Assembly: GCF_025351285.1 (NCBI RefSeq)
Contig: NZ_JANXWG010000020.1
Span: 1-56,086 of the forward strand
Length of the DNA: 56,086 bases
Source: Novosphingobium sp.
GTDB taxonomy: Bacteria; Pseudomonadota; Alphaproteobacteria; Sphingomonadales; Sphingomonadaceae
Direction: 5' to 3'
This document shows positions 1 through 8,611 of this stretch, one piece after another. Under the pieces are notes generated by a model. It saw only the letters and a program-made list of their open reading frames with translations. It did not search any database and had not been told where the DNA came from. The translations under genes were made by a program, and so were the position numbers. The stretch's first letter is position 1; every line of letters begins with the position of its first letter.

Positions 1-816
1 CCGGGCGTAGGTGCGGCGCTGTCGAGCCATCCCGATATCGACATGGTCTCGTTCACCGGATCGACCCGCGCCGGCGTCGAAGTCGCGCGCAGCGCGGCGC
101 CGACGGTCAAGCGCGTGGCGCAGGAACTGGGCGGAAAATCACCCAGCATCGTGCTTGATGACAGCGCGTTCGCGGCCAACGTTGCGGCGGGCGTGGGCGG
201 GATGATGGGCAATTCGGGCCAGACCTGCTCGGCGCCATCGCGAATGCTGGTGCCCGGCGCGCGGATGGACGAAGCGATCGCGGTCGCCAAGGCCACCGCC
301 GATCAGGTGACCGTGGGTGATCCCAACGGCAACTTCGCGTTGGGCCCGGTGGTCAACAAGGCGCAGTTCGACAAGATCCAGGGGCTGATCGAGGCGGGAA
401 TGGCCGAAGGCGCAACGCTGGTCGCTGGCGGTCCCGGCCGGCCCGAGGGACTCGACAAGGGTTACTACGTCAAGCCGACCGTCTTCGCCAATGTCACCAA
501 TGACATGACCATCGCGCGCGAGGAAGTGTTCGGTCCGGTGCTGTGCATCCTGGGCTACGATAGCGTCGACCAGGCGGTCGAGATCGGCAACGACACCGAA
601 TACGGGCTGGCTGGATACGTCGCGGGCGCAGACCTTGGTGCGTGCCAGGCAGTGGCGCGGCGGCTGCGTGCCGGCCTGATCGCGATCAACGGCGGGTTCG
701 ATTTCGCGGCGCCGTTCGGTGGCTACAAGAAAAGCGGCAACGGCCGCGAATGGGGCGAGCCGGGCTTCCACGAATACCTCGAATTGAAGGCGATCACCGG
801 CTACGCGGCCGCCTGA
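1..816 (+). CDS. Aldehyde dehydrogenase family protein, C-terminal part (5' end outside window)
   Basis: NAD(P)-dependent oxidation of an aldehyde to its acid, presumably in the cytoplasm. The open frame runs from base 1 without a start, so the N-terminal Rossmann half lies upstream; 271 residues are visible. The family hallmarks are present: FTGST, ELGGKSP carrying the general-base Glu, and [12 protein letters not shown] carrying the nucleophilic Cys, followed by EEVFGPVL and a C-terminal [13 protein letters not shown] block. The sequence is closest in feel to broad-substrate ALDHs of degradation clusters; the substrate cannot be read from it. A hairpin-rich repeat separates it from a beta-propeller protein on the same strand, and CoA-dependent catabolic genes follow, so a role in the same pathway is an inference. 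Confidence 0.93.
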   Translation, partial: PGVGAALSSHPDIDMVSFTGSTRAGVEVARSAAPTVKRVAQELGGKSPSIVLDDSAFAANVAAGVGGMMGNSGQTCSAPSRMLVPGARMDEAIAVAKATADQVTVGDPNGNFALGPVVNKAQFDKIQGLIEAGMAEGATLVAGGPGRPEGLDKGYYVKPTVFANVTNDMTIAREEVFGPVLCILGYDSVDQAVEIGNDTEYGLAGYVAGADLGACQAVARRLRAGLIAINGGFDFAAPFGGYKKSGNGREWGEPGFHEYLELKAITGYAAA

Positions 817-824
817 TTTTGGCT

Positions 825-916
825 CCCCTCCCGCTTGCGGGATGGGTCGGGGGTGGGCCGCCGCAAAGCGCTACCTCGCCTTGCCAACCCCAAACCCCTC
901 CCGCAAGCGGGAGGGG
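825..916. repeat. Intergenic inverted-repeat element (two G/C hairpins)
   Basis: Bases 895-916 form a perfect hairpin, a 10-bp stem CCCCTCCCGC/GCGGGAGGGG with a 2-base loop. Bases 825-846 carry an imperfect version of the same palindrome with the central AA changed to TT, so the two copies can also pair with each other. The element fills the gap between the aldehyde dehydrogenase stop and the next ribosome-binding site. There is no T-tract, so it is not a textbook terminator, although it may slow transcription or protect mRNA ends. Similar short palindromes are scattered between genes in sphingomonad genomes (from memory, not checked). Confidence 0.7.
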
Positions 917-939
917 CTGATGTTAACAAGGACAGTTCG

Positions 940-2538
940 ATGGCCGAACCCGCCAGCCGCTACGCCGCGCCACACCCATTCAGCGCGGCCGAGGGTTGGC
1001 GGATCGAGCGGCTGACCCCGCCCAGCCGCTTGTTCGGCGCCAACGGCTTGCGTACCGGGCTCGATGGGCGGATTTACGTTGCGCAAGTGCCCGGCAGCCA
1101 GGTTTCGGCGATCGATCCCGAATCTGGCGCGATCACCACGATCAGCCCGATGGGCGGCGCGGTGGTCGCGCCCGACGATCTGGTGTTCGATGACGCGGGC
1201 AACATGTACCTGACCGAGATCACCGAAAACCGCGTGACGATGCTGACGCCGAACGGCACGCATCGCGTGATCCGCGGCGACATGCCGGTCGCCAACCCGA
1301 TCACCTGGCACCAGGGCAAGCTGATTGCGGGCGAATGCCGGATGGGCGGGCGGATCATGGAACTCGACCTGGCCGGCGGGGCGCCGCGTATGATCGCGCA
1401 GGACGTGCCGATGGCCAATGCCTTCGAGGTTGGGCCCGATGGCAAGCTCTACTTCCCGGTAATGGGCACCAACCAGATCTGGCGGGTCGATCTCGCGGGC
1501 GGCGCGCCCGAAGTGGTCGTGGGCGATCTGGGCGTGCCCGATTCGGTCAAGTTCGACAGCAAGGGCCGCATCGTCAGCACGCAAGTGGCGAGCGGGCAGG
1601 TGCTGCGGATCGACCCCGCCACTGGCGCGCGCGAGGTGCTGGCGCAATTGGAGCCGGGGCTCGACAACTGCACGTTCGTGGGCGATCGGCTGTTCGTCAG
1701 CAGCATTCCGGGCGAAGTGACCGAGATTCTGGGCGGCGGCCAGGTGCGCAGCCTGATTCCGCGTGGGCTGCAATGGCCGCTGGGGCTGGCGGCGGGGGCC
1801 GAGGGCGAGCTGTTCGTCGCCGATGGCGCTTTTTCGTACTTTCACGCGGGCGACCAGCCGCGCACGATCGCGTGCATGCTGTTCACCGCGGGCGGGCCGG
1901 GCTTCGTGCGCGGGGTCTGCGCCGGATCGGCTGTTGGCGAGTGGATCGTCACCACCGGGCTCGGCAGCGTAGCGCGCTACCGCGTTGGCGAGGAATCCGA
2001 ATGGCTGGCACATGGCTACGACCGGCTGATGGGCGTTGCGACCAACGACAAGGGCGCAGTGGTCTTTGCCGAATACGGCGCGGGCCGAGTGCACGTGGCC
2101 GAGGGCGGCACGGTGCGCGAAATCGCCAGCGGGCTCGACAAGCCGATGGGCGTGGCAGTCGATGGCGATACCGCATACGTGACCGAGGCCGGCACGGGCC
2201 GGATCGTGCGGCTGCGGCAAGGTCGTCCGGTGGAAACCGTGGCCGAGGGCTTTGGCCGGCCCGAAGGTTTGTGTGTGGTCGAGGGCAAGCTGATCGTGGT
2301 CGATGTCGCGAAGAAAGCGGTGTTTTCGGTGGATCGCGAGAGCGGCGCGGTCGAAACGCTGGCGGAGAACCTGCCGGTCGGCGCGCCCGCCGGCGTGACT
2401 CCCAAGGTTCTTGGCCCGATCGGCGACATGGCCGGGCCGATGATCCCGTTCGCCGGGATTGCGGCTGGCGCGGACGGCGCGCTTTACGTTTCGGGCGATG
2501 CCGAGGGCAGCGTGCTGATGCTGCGCAAGGTCTCGTAG
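940..2538 (+). CDS. SMP-30/gluconolactonase/NHL-like beta-propeller protein
   Basis: A protein of 532 residues built of repeated strands of the type DGxxYVxxxxxxxVxRI (for example DGRIYVAQ, DGKLYFPV, KGRIVSTQ, GELFVADG, GDTAYVTEAGTGRIVRL, DGALYVSGDAEGSVL). This is the pattern of SMP-30/LRE and NHL six-bladed propellers, and the length may allow two propellers. Some family members are Ca2+-dependent lactonases. No signal peptide is seen, so it is probably cytoplasmic. The start at 940 has AAGGAC about 7 bases upstream; an in-frame extension to 835 would run through the palindromic repeat and is rejected. Its position between an aldehyde dehydrogenase and CoA-ligase genes suggests hydrolysis of a lactone or ester intermediate, which is inference. 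Confidence 0.8.
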   Translation: MAEPASRYAAPHPFSAAEGWRIERLTPPSRLFGANGLRTGLDGRIYVAQVPGSQVSAIDPESGAITTISPMGGAVVAPDDLVFDDAGNMYLTEITENRVTMLTPNGTHRVIRGDMPVANPITWHQGKLIAGECRMGGRIMELDLAGGAPRMIAQDVPMANAFEVGPDGKLYFPVMGTNQIWRVDLAGGAPEVVVGDLGVPDSVKFDSKGRIVSTQVASGQVLRIDPATGAREVLAQLEPGLDNCTFVGDRLFVSSIPGEVTEILGGGQVRSLIPRGLQWPLGLAAGAEGELFVADGAFSYFHAGDQPRTIACMLFTAGGPGFVRGVCAGSAVGEWIVTTGLGSVARYRVGEESEWLAHGYDRLMGVATNDKGAVVFAEYGAGRVHVAEGGTVREIASGLDKPMGVAVDGDTAYVTEAGTGRIVRLRQGRPVETVAEGFGRPEGLCVVEGKLIVVDVAKKAVFSVDRESGAVETLAENLPVGAPAGVTPKVLGPIGDMAGPMIPFAGIAAGADGALYVSGDAEGSVLMLRKVS

Positions 2539-2552
2539 TACGTCAACGCATC

Positions 2553-2568
2553 CGCTCGACACGAACGG
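2553..2568. repeat. Possible remnant of a sphingomonad palindromic repeat
   Basis: CGCTCGACACGAACGG lies in the 41-base gap between the propeller gene and the iclR-type gene. As I recall, this string is one arm of a dispersed palindrome common in sphingomonad genomes; the other arm is not present here, so it would be a half-element. It rests on recall and one short match only. Confidence 0.3.
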
Positions 2569-2579
2569 GGGGAGGGGCT

Positions 2580-3347
2580 CTAACCGCCCAGTTGCGCCGA
2601 AATGCTGTTGGCAGCACCCACAAGTGCCTGGCCCAATGTCGCCGCGCGTCCCTCGCGCAAGGCCGCGCCGATTCCGAGCGCGACGAGCGCATGGCTCGGC
2701 GTCCCTGGCGCTTTCCAGACAGGGGCGGCCAGTACCGTGACCCCGGCGATGTAGTTGCCATCATCCACCGCGTAGCCCTGTTCGCGGGTGCGCGCGATTT
2801 GCGCCTGCCATTGCGCGAAGCTGGGCGGAACGTCCCATCGCAGCGCGGTGAAGCGGCGTTCGAGTTCGGCCTCTGGTACAGTGCCGAATGCGGCGATGCA
2901 GCGGCCGGTGGCGCTGATCAGCGCGGGGAAGCGGCTGCCGACGCCCGCGCTCAATTGCAGCGTCTGCCCGCCGCTGGCGGTGGCGACGACGATGATATGG
3001 TCCAACCGGACGATCTGCACCGCCAGCACGGTCACCCCGAATTCGCGCGCCAACCGGTCGAGCGGGGCGGCGACGAGATCGGCGAAGCGGTCACGCCTTA
3101 GCCAGCCGCGCGCCAGCGTCAGCACCCCGGCATCGAGCGTGTAGCGCTTGGTGTCGGGATCGAAGCTGACCAGCTCCTCCTCGACCAGCGCGCGCAGCAC
3201 GTACAGGCAGGTACTCGGCACCAGTCCGAGTTCGCGCGCAATCGCCTGCACGCCCATCGGTGCCTCGCTTCGGCCGAGCAGGCGAAGGATGGCGGCGGCA
3301 CGCGCGATGGCGGGGGCTTTGGGGATCGGTGGGGAGATGCTTGTCAT
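2580..3347 (-). CDS. IclR-family transcriptional regulator
   Basis: A 255-residue protein with the IclR layout. An N-terminal winged helix-turn-helix (about residues 15-75; APMGVQAIARELGLVPSTCLYVLRAL is the HTH) is followed by an effector-binding domain with the typical ATGRCIAAFGT and VDDGNYIAGVTVLAAPV blocks. IclR proteins bind small aromatic or aliphatic acids and control adjacent catabolic operons. The gene is divergent from the acyl-CoA ligase at 3409, and the 61-base space between them holds a repeated palindromic sequence that overlaps its own ATG. That arrangement points to autoregulation and control of the ligase operon (inference). No Shine-Dalgarno sequence precedes the ATG, and a promoter-like -10 ends 4 bases before it, so a leaderless mRNA is possible. 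Confidence 0.93.
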   Translation of the reverse strand: MTSISPPIPKAPAIARAAAILRLLGRSEAPMGVQAIARELGLVPSTCLYVLRALVEEELVSFDPDTKRYTLDAGVLTLARGWLRRDRFADLVAAPLDRLAREFGVTVLAVQIVRLDHIIVVATASGGQTLQLSAGVGSRFPALISATGRCIAAFGTVPEAELERRFTALRWDVPPSFAQWQAQIARTREQGYAVDDGNYIAGVTVLAAPVWKAPGTPSHALVALGIGAALREGRAATLGQALVGAANSISAQLGG

Positions 3348-3379
3348 TCGATATATAGAATATCATTCGATATAGACAA
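3344..3379 (-). promoter_or_regulatory. IclR-type operator repeats overlapping a putative leaderless promoter
   Basis: TCATTCGATATA occurs twice in direct orientation, at 3344-3355 and 3363-3374, with starts 19 bases apart. The first copy is part of a near-perfect 16-base palindrome, ATTCGATATATAGAAT (3346-3361). On the minus strand a -35-like TTGTCT (3379-3374), a 16-base spacer and a -10-like TATATA (3357-3352) place the expected transcript start at or next to the ATG at 3347. The AT-rich block stands out sharply from the GC-rich surroundings. Being a binding site of the adjacent regulator is inference. Confidence 0.6.
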
Positions 3380-3408
3380 CGGCAAGCGATTCGTGACATA
3401 GGCTCCGC

Positions 3409-4983
3409 ATGGCTTTGCTCACCACCTTTACGCGCCACACCGATGCGCTCGCCCACGCCAGTGGGGCGGCGCTGTGGGACTTGTTCGACGGCACACGCGA
3501 ACGCTTCAACATCGCGCACGAATGCGTGACCCGCCACGCCGACGGCTCGGGCCGCGCGGCGGTGCGGATTGCACATGCTGGCGGCAGCGACGAAATCCTG
3601 TCGTTCGACACGATCGCGGCGGGCGCGGCGCAGTTCGCACATTGGCTCGACGCGCAAGGCATCCAGCCGGGCGAACGGATCGCGTTCATGCTCGAACCGT
3701 CGCTGCCGTTCTACGTCTGCCTGTTCGGCGCGATGCAGACCGGCGCGATCTCGGTGCCGATGTTCACGCTGTTCGGCCCCGATGCGCTGCGGCTGCGGGT
3801 CGATGACTGCAAGCCCACGCTGCTCATCACCAACCGCGAAAAGGCTGACCTTGCGCGCGGGCTCGGTACGGTGCGCGTGGTGGTGGCCGATGACGGGCTG
3901 CTCGACGAGATTGCTTCGTATCCAACCACTTACGAACCGAAGACCAGCGCCGATGACATGGCGGTCTTCCAGTACACTTCGGGCACCACGCGCGAATTGC
4001 CCGAGGCGGTCAAGCACACGCACAAGGCGCTCGTCACGTTGATGTTCGCCGCGCTTTACGGCACCGGCATTCGGCCTGGCGACGAATTCTTCTGCCCGTC
4101 CTCGCCCGCCTGGGGCCATGGGCTGTGGCACGGCACGCTCGCGCCGCTGGGCCTGGGCGTCACCACCGGCACCTTTGCCGGGCGGTTCGACGCGACGCGC
4201 CTGATGCGCGCGATGCAGGACTTCGGCATCACCAACATGTCCGCCGCCGCGACGCACTACCGGATGATGAAGAATTCGGGCCACGCGGGCGACTTCAAGT
4301 TCGCGATCGCCAAGCTGTCCTACACCGGCGAGCCGATCGATCCCGCGACGCTCGACTTCATCGAGCAGACGTTCCACGTGCCGGCATGCAGCATGTACGG
4401 CACCACCGAAATCGGTGTGGTGCTGGTCAATTTCCCCGGCGCCGAGGACTATGCTGTCAAGCCCGGTTCGCTCGGCAAGCCGATCCCGGGGCAGAAGCTC
4501 GAAGTCCAGCGGCCTGATGGTTCGCCCACTCCGCCCGACGAGATCGGCGAACTGATGCTGTGGCGGCGCGGGGCATGGGAAACCACCAAGGACCGCGCGA
4601 AGATCGACGCCGACGGCTATTTCTACCACTGCGGCCGCGCCGATGACGTGATCATTTCGGCCGGCTGGACGATGAGCGCGGTCGAGATCGAGAACACGCT
4701 GCTCAAGCATCCCGCGGTGCTCGAATGCGCGGTGATCGGCGTGCCCGACGAAGCGCGCGGGCAGGTGGTCAAGGCCTATGTCATCGCCAATTGCGCCGGC
4801 TCCGCCGCCTTGGTGAAGGAATTGCAGGACTTCACCCGCGAAAAACTGGCGCAGCACGAATTCCCGCGCCTGATCGATTTTGTCACCGATTTGCCCAAGA
4901 CCCCGGCCGGCAAGGTCAACCGCAAGGTGCTGCGCACGCAGGCCGCCGCAATTGCCGAAGCCGCCGCAGCCGCCGCCAACTAG
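3409..4983 (+). CDS. AMP-binding acyl-CoA synthetase (acid:CoA ligase)
   Basis: A 524-residue member of the ANL superfamily, which activates a carboxylic acid with ATP and CoA through an acyl-adenylate. The P-loop-like motif is YTSGTTRELPEAVKH, where most members have SGTTGxPK, so the Gly/Pro part is altered. The later core motifs YGTTE, YHCGRADDVIISAGW (hinge) and the C-terminal KTPAGKVNRK with the catalytic Lys are intact. The general form resembles benzoate- or medium-chain acyl-CoA ligases; the substrate is unknown. It is the first gene of a plus-strand run with the hotdog protein at 5002 (18 bases downstream) and the CoA-transferase, and it shares a short operator-bearing gap with the IclR regulator. 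The upstream SD is weak. Confidence 0.92.
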   Translation: MALLTTFTRHTDALAHASGAALWDLFDGTRERFNIAHECVTRHADGSGRAAVRIAHAGGSDEILSFDTIAAGAAQFAHWLDAQGIQPGERIAFMLEPSLPFYVCLFGAMQTGAISVPMFTLFGPDALRLRVDDCKPTLLITNREKADLARGLGTVRVVVADDGLLDEIASYPTTYEPKTSADDMAVFQYTSGTTRELPEAVKHTHKALVTLMFAALYGTGIRPGDEFFCPSSPAWGHGLWHGTLAPLGLGVTTGTFAGRFDATRLMRAMQDFGITNMSAAATHYRMMKNSGHAGDFKFAIAKLSYTGEPIDPATLDFIEQTFHVPACSMYGTTEIGVVLVNFPGAEDYAVKPGSLGKPIPGQKLEVQRPDGSPTPPDEIGELMLWRRGAWETTKDRAKIDADGYFYHCGRADDVIISAGWTMSAVEIENTLLKHPAVLECAVIGVPDEARGQVVKAYVIANCAGSAALVKELQDFTREKLAQHEFPRLIDFVTDLPKTPAGKVNRKVLRTQAAAIAEAAAAAAN

Positions 4984-5001
4984 AATACAGGAGAGAACGT
5001 G

Positions 5002-6156
5002 ATGCCAGAAACGCAAACCCATGACGCCGAAGTCACCGCCAAGTTCCCCAAGATCACCGAGCAAGGCCTCGCCGATCTGCGCACCCGCATCGGCGTGAAG
5101 ATCGAAAACACGATCGAACCCTGGAACTACGAAGCCAGCCGCGACGCGATCCGCCACTATGCGCACGGCATCGGCGACGACAATCCGCTGTGGTGCGATC
5201 CCGCTTACGCCAAGACCACCAAGTACGGCGACGTGATTGCGCTGCCCAGCTTCCTGTTCACGACCAGCCGGCTGATCTCGGGCTATTGCGGCGGGCTTTC
5301 GGGCGTGCACGCGATGTGGGCCGGCGCCGACTGGACCTGGCACAAGCCGGTGTTCCGCAACGACACCATCCGCACCGAAGCCTACCTCAAGGACCTGGTC
5401 GAGCACCAGACCAAGTTCGCCGGGCGTTCGTTCCAGCAGATCTACCACGTCGATTTCTACAACCAGCACGGCGATCTGGTGTGCGAAGCCGATTCGTGGG
5501 TGTTCCGCACCGATCGCGATGAAGCGCGCGAACGCGGCACCAAGTACACCGAAGCGCGTGGCCGGGTGGAACCGTTCACCGATGAACAGCTTACCGAATG
5601 GGGCAAGCTTTACGCCAACGAAGAAGTCCGTGGCGCCACTCCGCGCTACTGGGAAGACGTCAACGTGGGCGACGAACTGCCGCGCATGATGAAGGGGCCG
5701 ATGACCGTCACCGGCTTCATCTGCTACGCGCAGGGCTGGGGCGGGCTGTACATTCGCGCCAACAAGCTGGCTTACAAGATGCAGCAGGCGCACCCTGGCC
5801 TGGCCATCAAGAACCGCTTCAACGTGCCCGATTGCCCCGAGCGCGTGCACTGGGACGAAGAGTTCGCGCTCGAAGTCGGCGCGCCCGGCGCGTACGATTA
5901 CGGCCCCGAGCGCAATTCTTGGCTGACGCATCACATCACCAACTGGATCGGTGACGATGGCTTCCTGCAGAAGTCCAAGTGCCAGATCCGCCGCCACAAT
6001 CCCGATGGCGACGTGATCTTCATCGACGGCACGGTGATCCGCAAGTTCGAAGAGAACGGCAAGAAGTACGTCGAAATCCAGCAGATGGCCAAGACGCACC
6101 GCGACGAGGTTTCGGCTTTCGGCACCGCGATCGCCGAACTGCCAAGCAAGGGTTGA
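5002..6156 (+). CDS. MaoC-like double-hotdog protein (putative acyl-CoA hydratase/dehydratase), copy A
   Basis: A 384-residue protein with two hotdog regions. The N-terminal half carries YAHGIGDDNPLWCDP, matching the MaoC/FAS1-like dehydratase signature except that the usual His after NPL is Trp-Cys. The second half starts near PRYWEDVNVGDELP. Proteins of this form hydrate or dehydrate enoyl-CoA thioesters. The ATG at 5002 follows AGGAGA at a good distance; a GTG one codon earlier (4999) is possible. A distantly similar protein of almost the same length is encoded on the other strand at 8612-9784, sharing YNQHGDLV and PRYWExVNVGDEL blocks. The two may form a heteromer or act on successive intermediates (inference). 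It sits between an acyl-CoA ligase and a CoA-transferase. Confidence 0.85.
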   Translation: MPETQTHDAEVTAKFPKITEQGLADLRTRIGVKIENTIEPWNYEASRDAIRHYAHGIGDDNPLWCDPAYAKTTKYGDVIALPSFLFTTSRLISGYCGGLSGVHAMWAGADWTWHKPVFRNDTIRTEAYLKDLVEHQTKFAGRSFQQIYHVDFYNQHGDLVCEADSWVFRTDRDEARERGTKYTEARGRVEPFTDEQLTEWGKLYANEEVRGATPRYWEDVNVGDELPRMMKGPMTVTGFICYAQGWGGLYIRANKLAYKMQQAHPGLAIKNRFNVPDCPERVHWDEEFALEVGAPGAYDYGPERNSWLTHHITNWIGDDGFLQKSKCQIRRHNPDGDVIFIDGTVIRKFEENGKKYVEIQQMAKTHRDEVSAFGTAIAELPSKG

Positions 6157-6167
6157 CCCGTCATGGG

Positions 6168-6199
6168 CTCCGGCTCCGAGGCATGTCCTCGGGCCGGAG
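6168..6199 (+). other. Hairpin between hotdog gene and CoA-transferase gene
   Basis: A stem formed by CTCCGGCTCCGAGG and CCTCGGGCCGGAG around a 5-base loop, with one unpaired base. It begins 11 bases after the hotdog stop. The T-run needed for a classical terminator is missing, so it may be an mRNA-stabilising or attenuating hairpin within the operon. Confidence 0.55.
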
Positions 6200-6235
6200 C
6201 TTGAGCGAACCGGTGGCAGGCCATAAGGCCGCGCG

Positions 6236-7465
6236 ATGACAGAAACATCCCTCACTCCGGTATGGTCCGGTCCGCTCGCCGGCGTGCGCGTGCTCGATTT
6301 CACGCGCGTGCTTGCGGGGCCGGCGGCGGCGCTGGCACTGGCCGACCTTGGCGCCGAAGTGATCAAGATCGAACCGCCTGCGGGCGATGAAACGCGCGGG
6401 TTTCCGCCGATCCGCGATGGGGAAAGTCACTATTTCCTCGCGGTCAACCGCGCGAAGAAAAGCGTGGTGATCGATCTCAAGACGCCCGAGGGCGTCGCGC
6501 TGGTGAAGGACCTGGCGGCCAAGTCCGACGTGGTGATCGAGAACTACCGCCCCGGCGTGATGGACCGGTTGGGGCTTGGGTGGGACACGCTGTCGGCGCT
6601 CAATCCCCGGCTGATTTATTGCGCGATCTCGGGTTTCGGGATGACCGGCCCTTTGCGCGACCGGCCGAGCTTCGACATCGTGTTGCAGGCGATGTCGGGC
6701 GCGCTCAGCGTGAATGGCGAGCCCGCCAAAGACGGACAGGGCGATATGCCGACCAAGCTGGGGATTCCGCTCGGCGATCTGGTTGGCGGGATCAACGGGC
6801 CGATCGCGATCCTGGCCGCGCTGCACGAACGGCACGCCACCGGGCGCGGGCGGTTGATCGACGTGAGCCTGATGGACGGGTTGCTGGGCCTGCTCGGCTA
6901 CTACGCGCAACTGTCGTTCTTTACCGGCGCTGACCCGGTGCGGACCGGATCGCAACATCCCAATCTCGTGCCCTACGGCATCTTTCCGGCGGCCGATGGC
7001 TCAATCGTGGTGGCGTGCCTGACCAACGCCTTCTGGGCCAAAGTCTGCGCGGCGATCGAGCGGCCCGAGTGCGCGGACGATCCGCGCTACGATTCGATCC
7101 AGCAGCGCCGCGATCACCGCGATGAGGTCAATGCGCTGGTCAGCACCTACACCGCGCGGCACAGCGTCGCCGATCTCGTCACCCGCTTCGCCGCGCACGA
7201 AGTGCCGCACGCGCCGATCCTGGGGGTGGGCGAAGCGCTGGCGCAGGAGCAGACGGTCGCGCGCGGCATGGTCGTCGAGGTGGAGCACGCTACGCTAGGG
7301 ACCATCCCGATCGTCAACCGCCCGTTCCGTTACGTGGATGCCGAGCAGGCGCCGCCCGCCGCGCCACCGGTGCTGGGCCAGCACACCGACGCGGTGCTGG
7401 GCGAAGTGCTGGGGTTGGATGCCGCGGCGATTGCCGGCCTGCGTGCGAGTGGCGCGGTCGGCTAG
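6236..7465 (+). CDS. CaiB/BaiF (family III) CoA-transferase
   Basis: This protein moves CoA between carboxylic acids through an enzyme-bound aspartyl-CoA anhydride. Its 409 residues match the family length. The N-terminal GVRVLDFTRVLAGPAAALALADLGAEVIKIE block, ENYRPGVMDRLGLG and the region PSFDIVLQAMSG, whose Asp aligns with the catalytic Asp of formyl-CoA transferase, are all visible, as are RGRLIDVSLMD and the C-terminal PFRY segment. It may offer an ATP-free way to load the pathway substrate onto CoA, alongside the ligase at 3409. The stop codon lies in a CTAG tetramer shared with the convergent sulfotransferase gene, so the two transcription units meet with no spacer. The specific acids exchanged cannot be read from sequence. 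Confidence 0.93.
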   Translation: MTETSLTPVWSGPLAGVRVLDFTRVLAGPAAALALADLGAEVIKIEPPAGDETRGFPPIRDGESHYFLAVNRAKKSVVIDLKTPEGVALVKDLAAKSDVVIENYRPGVMDRLGLGWDTLSALNPRLIYCAISGFGMTGPLRDRPSFDIVLQAMSGALSVNGEPAKDGQGDMPTKLGIPLGDLVGGINGPIAILAALHERHATGRGRLIDVSLMDGLLGLLGYYAQLSFFTGADPVRTGSQHPNLVPYGIFPAADGSIVVACLTNAFWAKVCAAIERPECADDPRYDSIQQRRDHRDEVNALVSTYTARHSVADLVTRFAAHEVPHAPILGVGEALAQEQTVARGMVVEVEHATLGTIPIVNRPFRYVDAEQAPPAAPPVLGQHTDAVLGEVLGLDAAAIAGLRASGAVG

Positions 7466-8607
7466 GCCCGAACCGCGATCCCGAACCGGTCGATGTAGTC
7501 CTTGAAGTGCGCGTGCACGCCTGCGCGCGTGAGGCCGTAATCTTCCAGCCGATAGCTGTGCTTGCCGTGCTTGCCTTGCGGATTGGCATCAAGCATCGCC
7601 TGCATTCCGGCTTCGGCCGCGGGCGTGAAATCCTCGTCGAAGTGCGCGTAGAGCGTCTTCATCGTGCCGATCGGGTCGGTGGTCAGCGCGTTGTACTGGA
7701 CGTGGTGGATCGCCTGGGCGCCATGCTTCTCGTGGAACGCGATCGTCCGCCGGATCATCGCGTCGAAGGTTTTCAACGAGATCGCCGCGATATCGAGCGG
7801 GTTCACGCTATCGCTGTAAAGCTGGCGCACCGCATAGACCAGGCTGCACGCCGAGGCGACCACGTCGGCGGGATCGCGATGCGTCATCACCAGTTGCGCG
7901 TCGGGATACACGCCGGTCAGCGCGTCGAGATAGAGCGGGTGCCACGGGTTCTTGAAGGTCCAGCGCCCGCCATTGTGCTGCTGGAGCAGTTGCATCAGTC
8001 GCTTGTGATAGCGGAACGCGGGCGCGTAGTCGGTCGACAGGAACCAGTCCGAATAGCTCGGAATGTGAAATTGCGAATCGTACACCTGGCTGATGAAGCT
8101 GGGCGACATCGCGAACTGGCATTCGCAACTGCTGTCGGCATCCTCGTGGTGCATCGCCGAGATATGCGGCACGTATTTGAGCGACATGTCGAGCCGCGCC
8201 TGTTCTTCAAGGCAGCGCGGATCGCTGCGCAACGCGCCCTTCGCGGCCGGCGGCACCGTCGCGAAGGCTTCCCAGCGCATGAACGACCGGCGCGCCGGAT
8301 CGGCGGTGAGCAGGTTGATCGCCAGCGTGGTGCCGGTGCGCGGCAGCCCGAACACGAACGTCGGGCGCTCGATCGGGGCTTCGAGCAGTGCCGGGTTGGC
8401 CTTGAGGTAGTCCTCCACCTTCAGCCGGTTGACCAACGTTGCGGTGACGCTCGCGGCGAGCCTCTGGTCACCGCTCTCGGTCAACGCAGCTTCGGCGTTG
8501 AGCGCGTTGATGAGCACGTCGAGCCCCTCGAACATCGAAGGATCGCCGAAGTCATCGAGCCCGGTCTGTGCCTTGGCATTAGCCAGCAGTTTCGCTGTCT
8601 CGATCAT
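7462..8607 (-). CDS. Sulfotransferase-family protein
   Basis: A 381-residue protein with the PAPS-dependent sulfotransferase fold. The 5'-phosphosulfate loop is FVFGLPRTGTT at about residue 83, and the 3'-phosphate region is LVMTHRDPADVVASACSL. Trp- and His-rich segments between them are typical of the bacterial Sulfotransfer_3 type. In sphingomonads such genes often lie inside degradation or lipid-modification clusters, and their acceptors are mostly unknown. It begins 4 bases after the stop of the hotdog gene at 8612-9784, so the two are almost certainly co-transcribed. This links a sulfotransferase-fold enzyme to an acyl-CoA hydratase-like protein, an unusual pairing. Whether it still binds PAPS cannot be judged here. 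Confidence 0.88.
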   Translation of the reverse strand: MIETAKLLANAKAQTGLDDFGDPSMFEGLDVLINALNAEAALTESGDQRLAASVTATLVNRLKVEDYLKANPALLEAPIERPTFVFGLPRTGTTLAINLLTADPARRSFMRWEAFATVPPAAKGALRSDPRCLEEQARLDMSLKYVPHISAMHHEDADSSCECQFAMSPSFISQVYDSQFHIPSYSDWFLSTDYAPAFRYHKRLMQLLQQHNGGRWTFKNPWHPLYLDALTGVYPDAQLVMTHRDPADVVASACSLVYAVRQLYSDSVNPLDIAAISLKTFDAMIRRTIAFHEKHGAQAIHHVQYNALTTDPIGTMKTLYAHFDEDFTPAAEAGMQAMLDANPQGKHGKHSYRLEDYGLTRAGVHAHFKDYIDRFGIAVRA

Positions 8608-8611
8608 TGCG

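Noticed and set aside
871..2562. Long minus-strand frame opposite the propeller gene
   Set aside because: Low-complexity composition and no family features; the plus-strand propeller repeats are clear.
3091..6366. A very long open frame on the minus strand opposite the acyl-CoA ligase and hotdog genes
   Set aside because: It is Ala/Arg/His/Gly-rich without motifs, opposite well-recognised genes; a shadow frame expected in high-GC DNA.
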